From positions 1-5,073 of the forward strand of contig JALHTN010000493.1 in assembly GCA_022865865.1 (NCBI GenBank): a DNA stretch of 5,073 bases, read 5' to 3'. The stretch is from Anaerolineales bacterium. Its GTDB lineage: Bacteria; Chloroflexota; Anaerolineae; Anaerolineales; UBA4823. Below, piece by piece: positions 1 to 5,073 of the stretch. A model generated the notes under the pieces. The model made no database searches and had not been told where the DNA came from. It was given only the letters and a program-made list of their open reading frames with translations. The position numbers and the translations under genes were made by a program. Each line of letters starts with the position of its first letter. Position 1 is the stretch's first letter.

Positions 1-1206
1 AAGGTACACGGATCTCCGTTAGGCGATGATGGTGTGAAACAAACCAAAAAGCAGTTCGGTTGGGATGAAGACGCTAAATTTTACATTCCCGATCAAGTTG
101 GCGCGTATTTTTCTGCCTTCCAGGAGCAGGGAGCGAAAGAACATGCTGCCTGGCTGGCAATGGTAAATGGTTACCAGGCAGCTTTCCCAGAGCTTGGGCA
201 TGAGTGGGATCGTTATGTGAGGAGAGAATTAACGCCCGGTTGGCAAGGGAATCTCCCCGAATTCGAAGCGGATATACCTCTTGCGACGCGAACCGCCTCC
301 GGTAAAGTTTTAGCAGCCATCGCACCCAATTTACCCACATTGGTGGGGGGATCGGCAGATCTCACCCCGAGCAATAATACCCGTCCACCAGATGCGAAGA
401 AGATCGGCCGGAATGATTTTTCCGGGTCTTATATCCATTTTGGGGTGCGGGAGCATGGAATGGGGTCGATCATGAACGGGTTAGCGCTGCACGGGCTTAG
501 ACCGTATGGAGGTACTTTCCTGATCTTCTCGGACTACCTGCGCCCAACCATCCGATTGGCTGCCATGATGGGTTTACCAGTGATCTATGTGTTTACCCAT
601 GACAGCATTGGGTTGGGTGAAGATGGACCAACTCACCAACCCGTAGAACATGTCACCAGTCTGCGCACAATCCCCAATCTGGTGGTGCTGCGTCCAGCAG
701 ATGGAAACGAGACTGCTAAAGCCTGGGAGGTGGCATTGAGTAGAACCAATGGTCCCACAGCACTGGTACTTACCCGGCAAGCACTGCCCCAACTCTGCCC
801 AGCAGATAACGGCCTGGAGCGGGGTGCTTATGTCGTCAAGGGTGTGCATGGCGGTAGGCCAGACGTTGTGATCATGGCGAGTGGTTCCGAGGTCAGCATT
901 GGATTGGGGGCAGTAGAGCAGTTGGAAAGTGGTGGGGTAAAAGCACGGCTTGTATCAATGCCAAGCTGGGAGCTGTTCGATCAGCAACCACAGGCATATC
1001 GTGACTCGGTACTGACACCAGGAGTACCTCGATTAGCGATCGAAGCTGGGGTAACCCTGGCCTGGGGACGGTACTTCGAAACGGACAGTGGAGAGGTGAT
1101 CGGTATCGACCGTTATGGAGCTTCAGCACCCTATAAGACGATTTATGAGCATTACGGCCTGACAGTAGAGCGAGTCGTTGAGAAAGCGAAAGAAATGCTG
1201 GGCTGA
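1..1206 (+). CDS. tkt: Transketolase, C-terminal portion (5' end outside window)
   Basis: Thiamine-diphosphate enzyme of the non-oxidative pentose phosphate pathway or Calvin cycle, moving two-carbon ketol units between sugar phosphates in the cytoplasm. The frame is open from base 1, where it reads KVHGSPLGDDGV, matching the HGAPLGD segment near residue 261 of E. coli TktA. The GTG at 34 is therefore an internal valine, not a start. About 401 residues are present, close to what is expected for the C-terminal part of a ~660-residue enzyme. Visible motifs are GGSADLTPSN (343-372); VREHGM with the cofactor-activating glutamate at 451-453; the cofactor-binding stretch ending FSDY; THDSIGLGEDGPTHQP with the active-site histidine at 598-600; and ALVLTRQ, where the arginine contacts substrate phosphate. 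The C-terminal domain ends normally at EMLG and TGA. No lesions are seen. It is followed after 105 bases by an aminotransferase in the same orientation, so co-transcription is likely. Identification is firm; the pathway role cannot be told from sequence. Confidence 0.96.
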   Translation, partial: KVHGSPLGDDGVKQTKKQFGWDEDAKFYIPDQVGAYFSAFQEQGAKEHAAWLAMVNGYQAAFPELGHEWDRYVRRELTPGWQGNLPEFEADIPLATRTASGKVLAAIAPNLPTLVGGSADLTPSNNTRPPDAKKIGRNDFSGSYIHFGVREHGMGSIMNGLALHGLRPYGGTFLIFSDYLRPTIRLAAMMGLPVIYVFTHDSIGLGEDGPTHQPVEHVTSLRTIPNLVVLRPADGNETAKAWEVALSRTNGPTALVLTRQALPQLCPADNGLERGAYVVKGVHGGRPDVVIMASGSEVSIGLGAVEQLESGGVKARLVSMPSWELFDQQPQAYRDSVLTPGVPRLAIEAGVTLAWGRYFETDSGEVIGIDRYGASAPYKTIYEHYGLTVERVVEKAKEMLG

Positions 1207-1244
1207 GCAGCCAATAATGGCAGAAAATGCAGTTAAGGAAAATG

Positions 1245-1284
1245 ATGATCTGATCCTCGAAGATCATTGAAGATATCTTGATGA
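1245..1284. promoter_or_regulatory. Dyad-rich spacer between tkt and the aminotransferase
   Basis: A 7-bp inverted repeat, ATGATCT (1245-1251) and AGATCAT (1261-1267), encloses nine bases. It is followed at once by the perfect 10-bp palindrome AAGATATCTT (1270-1279), flanked by TCAT (1264-1267) and ATGA (1281-1284). GAAGAT occurs twice, at 1259 and 1269, exactly ten bases apart. There is no T-run after the hairpin, so it is not a good rho-independent terminator. It could be an operator, an mRNA processing or stability hairpin, or chance in an AT-richer spacer. Function is inferred only. Confidence 0.3.
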
Positions 1285-1301
1285 ACTAAACTTTAATAAC
1301 T

Positions 1302-1310
1302 GGAAGGAAA
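1302..1310 (+). promoter_or_regulatory. Ribosome binding site of the aminotransferase
   Basis: GGAAGGAAA contains the Shine-Dalgarno core AAGGA (1304-1308). Two in-frame ATGs follow, at 1312 and 1318. The gap from the core is only three bases to 1312 but nine to 1318. Spacing therefore favours ATG 1318 (protein starting MAKQIDEF), although 1312 (MIMAKQ) is the longest possible frame. Confidence 0.7.
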
Positions 1311-1311
1311 T

Positions 1312-2424
1312 ATGATCATGGCTAAACAAATCGACGAGTTCTTTACTCCATGGGTGAAGGGGATTCACATGTACGTCTCGCCTCACATCGAGCTGGCCTG
1401 GCAGAAGCCGGAGCTGCACCGCATGATGTCGAATGAAAATCCCAACCCCCCATCAAAAAAGGTGATGGCCGCCATTCAAAAGTTTGCTGAAATTGGCAAC
1501 CGCTATCCCGATCAGGGGTTAGCGGTACGGTCCAAGATTGCTGAGATCAATGGTTTGGAAGGACCTGAGAATGTGATGCTGGGCAATGGATCAAGTGAAG
1601 TGTTCGATAATATCTTCCGCAGCTTCCTGGGTACCGGGGAAGAGGTGATCCAGCACACACCTTGTTTCGGGATTTACAAGCTGCGCTGCAATGTATTGGG
1701 TGGAGAGCTGGTGTCAGTACCCATGGTTTATAAAGACCAGCAAATGCATTTCGACCCGGGATCAATTCTGGAATCGATCAGCGAGAAAACCAAGATCATC
1801 GTGATCGCAAACCCCAACAACCCGACCGGAAACTTCATGGACCCGGATCACTTTGTGACCATCGCCGAGACAGGGGTACCCTTCATCGTTGACGAAGCTT
1901 ATATTGAATACGCCGGGTTTGGAAAATCCCAGGTTGGATTGATCAAAAAGTATAAGAACGTACTTGTGACGCGAACTTTATCAAAAGCGTATGGGCTGGC
2001 GGGATTACGCTTTGGCTATGCCTTGGGTCACAAAGATGTGATCGGGCAAATTTCAGCTGCCCTGCTGCCCTGGAATGTAGGTACGATTACCATGTGGGCG
2101 GGTTATGCGGCTTTGGAAGATACAGGAGGATTGCATGAACGAGTGGAATTTAATAATCGCGAAGTAGCATATATCGAGCAGGCGCTGAGCGAAATTCCGG
2201 GTTTGGTGATCTTTCATTCCCACGCCAACTATATTTTGTTCGACGCGGGTCCGACCGGCAAGCATGGGCAGGATGTCCTGGACTTTGCGCTAGAAAGAGG
2301 TATCATTTTCAGAGGTGAGACCCCAAAACACGGCAGCGACGGCTGGTTCCGGGTAACGATCGGCACCCAAGAAGAAAACAGGATGGCGGTCAAAGTATTA
2401 AAGGAATTCTTCGAAGTCGGTTGA
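1312..2424 (+). CDS. hisC: PLP-dependent aminotransferase, histidinol-phosphate aminotransferase type (HisC-like)
   Basis: Fold-type I (class I/II) transaminase. HisC transfers an amino group from glutamate to imidazole-acetol phosphate in histidine synthesis; close relatives act on aromatic keto acids. The frame encodes 370 residues (368 from ATG 1318), slightly longer than E. coli HisC (356). Numbered from ATG 1312, motifs are SNENPNPPSKK (~40-50), NRYPDQG with the PLP-contacting tyrosine 65 of the partner subunit, GNGSSEV (~91-97), ANPNNPTG (166-173), VDEAYIEY with Asp194 and Tyr197, and TLSKAYGLAGLR with the Schiff-base lysine 225 and Arg233. Near the C-terminus, GWFRVTIGTQEEN holds the substrate-binding arginine 347. 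All catalytic residues are present. The substrate loop before it (FRGETPKHGSDG) differs from textbook HisC, and no other histidine gene is in view, so an aromatic or other transaminase remains possible. It probably shares a transcript with tkt and ends at the terminator starting at 2526. Confidence 0.9.
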   Translation: MIMAKQIDEFFTPWVKGIHMYVSPHIELAWQKPELHRMMSNENPNPPSKKVMAAIQKFAEIGNRYPDQGLAVRSKIAEINGLEGPENVMLGNGSSEVFDNIFRSFLGTGEEVIQHTPCFGIYKLRCNVLGGELVSVPMVYKDQQMHFDPGSILESISEKTKIIVIANPNNPTGNFMDPDHFVTIAETGVPFIVDEAYIEYAGFGKSQVGLIKKYKNVLVTRTLSKAYGLAGLRFGYALGHKDVIGQISAALLPWNVGTITMWAGYAALEDTGGLHERVEFNNREVAYIEQALSEIPGLVIFHSHANYILFDAGPTGKHGQDVLDFALERGIIFRGETPKHGSDGWFRVTIGTQEENRMAVKVLKEFFEVG

Positions 2425-2660
2425 TGCCAGGCAAGGTATCTCGATTATGTAGCCAAGAATTCGTAATTTGAGAACATTAGTTTAGCTGCTGGGTGGTGCT
2501 TTCTCGAGCGGCACAATAAGAAGCCAGGTCCTTCGGATTATCAAGCCCTAAGGACCTTTTTTACCGCAGGTTATTGCATATGAGAAGAATTAGATTATCC
2601 CACTGGTGCTCAAAATAATAAAATTCCCACCTGTGTCTTTACGCCATCTAGTTGCCGAGC
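2425..2660. other. Convergent intergenic region
   Basis: These 236 bases lie between the stop codons of two genes that face each other. No protein-coding stretch or tRNA-like structure is seen. The only well-supported element is the terminator at 2526-2562. A short imperfect direct repeat occurs at about 2598 and 2625 (TCCCACTGGTG and TCCCACCTGTG), with no evident role. Confidence 0.7.
2526..2562 (+). terminator. Rho-independent terminator of the tkt-aminotransferase transcript
   Basis: Perfect 8-bp stem AGGTCCTT (2526-2533) and AAGGACCT (2550-2557). The 16-base loop can be shortened by two further G-C pairs (2535-2536 with 2547-2548) across one mismatch. The right arm runs into a tract of six Ts (2557-2562). 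It lies about 100 bases after the aminotransferase stop. Read on the minus strand, the same stem is followed only by GGCTTCTTATT, so termination in that direction would be weak. Confidence 0.88.
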
Positions 2661-3815
2661 TCACATTGGGTGTACCGGGCTAACCAGAGCATTGAAAATC
2701 TGATCCAATTCCAGATCCTGGCCGCGCAGGATGGCAGCCGTATAATCATCCTGCGGCAGCTCTTGTTCTAGCTTGGTTAGTAAATTCTGGGCACTGTCTC
2801 TAATGCGTCCTTCCATCATTCTTGTCTGTTGGCTGGCAGGATGCAGAATTACAAAGGCCGGCAGTTCAGCTGCATGTTCTGGTTCCTCTTTTGCCACCAT
2901 TAATCGGGCGAACTCATAATATAAATTAATGACGTCCCGCACAAATCCAATTTCCATCGTCATGACCAGACACTGGAAAAGGTACTTCTCGGCTTCGGTT
3001 ATCTTTCCCATTGATATGGCTACTTTATCCAGGTATTTGCTTGAGGTTTGGATTGCATAATGAAAGCCAGTCTTCTGCGAGATTTTTTGACAGCGTAAGT
3101 AAAAACCCCATGCCTCTTCGTATTTCCCATTGGCTAATGCTGTGTGACCCAGAATTATTAATGGCAGAGTCGAGTCAATTTCATCACCGATATCTTCACA
3201 GAGTTTCAAATGAATTTCAGCCTGCCGTATCGCCTCAGTGTAGTCTTCATCAATTAACGCGGCCATACTCACAGCGAATAATGTGTATGCCAACAACCAC
3301 TCATCATCAATTTGCTTAGCGACTTCGAACATTATTCGGGTAATTTCGATCTGCTCTGCTTTTCGGTTCAAGAAATATGAATTAACTATCAGGGAATCAA
3401 TCGCCAGCAGCAAAGCTTCAGGTTTATCATGTCTTTGAAGGATCTCCACGCCATCCTTAGCCAGCTGATAACCTTGCTCAGAGAGATCTAACCAGGCCAT
3501 AAAGTATCCTTGAAAAGCCATAATTAAGGCCAACAAAGCCGAATCTTGCTCAACCTTCTCTCCACTTTGAACCCGGACAGATTCTGCAAACAGCTCGGTT
3601 CCTGCCAGGTTCCAGCCTCGAAACCAGTAGACCAGCCAAAAACAATAGATAAACTTCCAGATTTGCGGGGAATTTATTGGATTTAGATAATATCTCCAGG
3701 CTGCGCGTACATTTTCAAGATCTGCTTCAATCTCAGCCAGGGCAGGTAATTGTCGTTCACCCTTGAGCTGCTGCCACCTCTTCCATGAAATCCGCGTAAT
3801 AGGCAGCATGTGCAC
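2661..3815 (-). CDS. C-terminal TPR-like fragment of the interrupted STAND regulator
   Basis: Open frame of 384 codons from GTG 3815, or 382 from ATG 3809. The first ~13 residues (MHMLPITRISWKR) are out of frame with the ancestral protein. From WQQLKGERQ onward the sequence is authentic: ALAEIEADLENVRAAWRY is the usual link from the winged-helix region into the helical repeats in this family. TPR-like helix pairs are visible at about residues 181-211 (AVSMAALIDEDYTEAIRQAE), 222-250 (LGHTALANGKYEEAW) and 266-290 (AISMGKITEAEKYL). The tail HPASQQTRMMEGRIRDSAQ is a characteristic C-terminal block, and the frame ends naturally. ATG 3809 has TAAGG at 3820-3816 with six bases between, so separate translation is possible. 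It would lack DNA-binding and ATPase domains. No substrate or ligand can be named. Whether it is expressed is unknown; I treat it mainly as part of a pseudogene. Confidence 0.6.
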   Translation of the reverse strand: MHMLPITRISWKRWQQLKGERQLPALAEIEADLENVRAAWRYYLNPINSPQIWKFIYCFWLVYWFRGWNLAGTELFAESVRVQSGEKVEQDSALLALIMAFQGYFMAWLDLSEQGYQLAKDGVEILQRHDKPEALLLAIDSLIVNSYFLNRKAEQIEITRIMFEVAKQIDDEWLLAYTLFAVSMAALIDEDYTEAIRQAEIHLKLCEDIGDEIDSTLPLIILGHTALANGKYEEAWGFYLRCQKISQKTGFHYAIQTSSKYLDKVAISMGKITEAEKYLFQCLVMTMEIGFVRDVINLYYEFARLMVAKEEPEHAAELPAFVILHPASQQTRMMEGRIRDSAQNLLTKLEQELPQDDYTAAILRGQDLELDQIFNALVSPVHPM

Positions 3816-4018
3816 CCTTAGCTGCGCTGCTTGGCTTGAGTTGCCTCCCCTAGCCGTTCTTGAGCATACTGGCGAAGCAGCTCGTGCACCTCTAAACGAC
3901 CAGTGTCTGGATCATGGCTCAAAAAAGATTTATGGACTAACCCCATCAACAGCTGCAGCGAGGTTCCAGTAACTTGTTGAGCAGCCTGGCGGGTAAAGCC
4001 GCCACGGAAAACCGAGAG

Positions 4019-5073
4019 CTACATGAATATTTCCTGCTCAGTCTGGTGCAGCAAAGACCAGGAATGATTATATACGGCACGGATGCTCTTGTGACGCTCA
4101 GGTGCATCCCGTAAATCGGTTGCCAGGATATCAAAGCCCTTCTCGAGTTCCTTGGTGATTTCATTTACATTTAGGATTTGAAGCCAGGCAGCTGCCAGCT
4201 CGATCGCCAAAGGCATGCCCTGCACAATTTCACAAATACTTGAAATTTGTACCAACTCAGTTGGAGATGGTTTGAATCCTGGACAAACCTTATTATCACT
4301 CTGCACGAAAAGAGTGGTTGCATCATTAGCTAAGGGGTTTTGGGAGCTTTCTGGATCAGGGAAACTCATCCCACCGATAACGAGAATAGTTTCGCTGCGC
4401 AGATTAATTTTTTCCCGCGAGGTAGCCAGTATTTTCACCCCAGGAGCAGCTGGGAGAATATCGCTGACGATACCCACACATTCCAGCAGGTGCTCAAAAT
4501 TGTCCATTACCAGCAGAATCTGCTTCCGCTGCAGGTAGCGGAGCAGCTGATTCTGTGGGTCTTCATGGGTCGCGAGGGGGATTTTTAACGCCTCAGCAAT
4601 GGTTTGGATGAGGCGATCAACCGAGCTGATAGGAGCTAGAGAAACAAAGAAAACACCATCTTCGAAATCACATGCTGCCTGAAGTGCGGTTTTTACCGCC
4701 AGTCGTGTCTTGCCTATGCCGCCTGGTCCGGTTAGTGTGAGCAAGCGGGTTTCGTCAAAGTGGCGTTTTATCTCATCTAATTCGTTCCTATGCCCGACAT
4801 AGGGAGTGGCTTCGGCAGGCAAATTGGTCAGAGGACGGTGCCCAATTTTTCCATCAATCTCCAAAAGACCCAGCTTTTGTGCACGTTCAACCGCCTGACG
4901 TCTATTCTTCACATACAGTTTGCTGAGAATTCTGCCGACATAATCCTTGACAGTGCTCTCTGCGAGATGCTGTTGATCTGCAATCTCGCGGTTAGTGCAG
5001 CGATCTGCCAGCAGGATCAATACTTCTTGCTCACGCCAGGTCAGGTCATCTGTACGCACTTCAGGATCGGATA
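4019..5073 (-). CDS. N-terminal LuxR HTH + NB-ARC fragment of the interrupted STAND regulator
   Basis: Open frame ending at the TAG 4019-4021. GTG 5059 gives 346 residues, but the frame stays open upstream (SDPE before the valine) and no Shine-Dalgarno precedes 5059, so the start is probably outside the window. Counting from 5059, residues 5-66 form a LuxR-type HTH (LTWREQEVLILLADRCTNRE, STVKDYV, KLYVKNRRQAVERA). The ATPase follows: Walker A GPGGIGKT at 111-118 (bases 4706-4729), Walker B ILLVMDN with Asp186, the sensor-like LATSRE with Arg215, and the GLPL-type GMPLAIELAA at 281-290. RHKSIRAVYNHSWSLL (322-337) starts the winged-helix part, and the frame stops at EQEIFM where relatives continue with the LSVFRGGF stretch. 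All nucleotide-binding motifs are intact. As a truncated product it would keep DNA-binding and ATP-binding parts but lose the presumed sensor repeats. Confidence 0.75.
   Translation of the reverse strand, partial: SDPEVRTDDLTWREQEVLILLADRCTNREIADQQHLAESTVKDYVGRILSKLYVKNRRQAVERAQKLGLLEIDGKIGHRPLTNLPAEATPYVGHRNELDEIKRHFDETRLLTLTGPGGIGKTRLAVKTALQAACDFEDGVFFVSLAPISSVDRLIQTIAEALKIPLATHEDPQNQLLRYLQRKQILLVMDNFEHLLECVGIVSDILPAAPGVKILATSREKINLRSETILVIGGMSFPDPESSQNPLANDATTLFVQSDNKVCPGFKPSPTELVQISSICEIVQGMPLAIELAAAWLQILNVNEITKELEKGFDILATDLRDAPERHKSIRAVYNHSWSLLHQTEQEIFM

Larger units (their letters stand above)
2661..5073 (-). pseudogene. Interrupted LuxR HTH / NB-ARC (STAND) / TPR-like transcriptional regulator
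   Basis: One ancestral gene of about 800 codons, now broken. STAND regulators bind ATP through an NB-ARC module, sense a ligand through helical repeats, and here would contact DNA through an N-terminal LuxR-type HTH. From the 5' side: HTH and ATPase in one frame to ATG 4024-4022, then an in-frame TAG (4019-4021). The same frame then continues for 66 sensible codons, starting LSVFRGGFTRQAA and including EVHELLRQYAQERL, to TAA at 3818-3820. From about 3822 the homology moves to a second frame reading HAAYYADFMEE (3810-3778). From 3776 it moves to a third frame reading WQQLKGERQLPALAEIE, which stays open to TGA at 2661-2663. Each frame change equals one extra base or two missing bases. Continuity across the breaks is judged from recognisable family motifs, not from an alignment. 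The frame is also open from 5059 to the window edge, so the true start may lie outside. Sequencing error is the main alternative to decay. Confidence 0.85.

Noticed and set aside
34..1206. Transketolase gene starting at GTG 34
   Set aside because: The frame is open from base 1 and encodes the conserved KVHGSPLGDD segment upstream, so 34 is an internal valine codon.
893..1267. 124-codon minus-strand frame opposite the transketolase end
   Set aside because: It overlaps a clearly conserved enzyme on the other strand and shows no recognisable motif or ribosome binding site.
1267..1297. Sigma-70-like promoter (TTGAAG at 1267, TTTAAT at 1292) for the aminotransferase
   Set aside because: The spacing is 19 bases and transcription would begin almost on the ribosome binding site, leaving no usable leader.
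2496..2514. Hairpin GTGC...GCAC just before the terminator
   Set aside because: Only four firm base pairs with a long loop and no T-run; expected by chance.
4215..4588. Two plus-strand frames (4215-4538 and 4340-4588) opposite the ATPase domain
   Set aside because: They lie antisense to the Walker A/B-containing NB-ARC region, have low-complexity composition and no family features.
2661..5073. Two independent genes encoding a short LuxR-ATPase and a separate TPR protein
   Set aside because: Conserved family sequence fills the gap between them in three frames, so a broken single gene is the simpler reading; independent translation is kept only as a finding.

Overview
The window looks like a chromosomal fragment of a mesophilic or moderately thermophilic bacterium with roughly balanced GC. 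The strongest taxonomic hint is the minus-strand gene. An N-terminal LuxR-type helix-turn-helix followed by an NB-ARC/STAND ATPase and a TPR-like tail is a layout I associate with Chloroflexota, especially Anaerolineae. This is family knowledge applied to the sequence, not a database result.

Layout. (1) 1-1206, plus strand: the C-terminal ~60% of a transketolase that enters the window already in frame. (2) 1207-1311: a spacer of 105 bases with a dyad-rich stretch and a clear ribosome binding site. (3) 1312-2424 (start possibly 1318), plus strand: a complete PLP-dependent aminotransferase of the HisC type. (4) 2425-2660: a convergent intergenic region with a good rho-independent terminator for the plus-strand pair. 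(5) 2661-5073, minus strand: one LuxR-NB-ARC-TPR regulator gene that no longer reads as a single frame. It has an in-frame TAG at 4019-4021 and two frame changes, near 3820 and near 3777. The protein homology runs on through all three breaks, so this is one ancestral gene, now in at least two open pieces (5059 or beyond to 4019, and 3815/3809 to 2661).

How the genes relate. Transketolase and the aminotransferase face the same way and probably share a transcript ending at 2526-2562. Transketolase interconverts pentose phosphates and supplies erythrose 4-phosphate (shikimate pathway) and ribose 5-phosphate (PRPP, histidine). A HisC-type transaminase acts at the far end of either route, so the pairing is metabolically sensible, although no other his or aro gene is visible. 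The regulator converges on this pair and has no evident functional link to it.

No clearly new biological system is visible. The most interesting object is the interrupted STAND regulator: its three lesions lie within about 250 bases between two long intact halves, and a Shine-Dalgarno-like TAAGG precedes an ATG for the downstream half.
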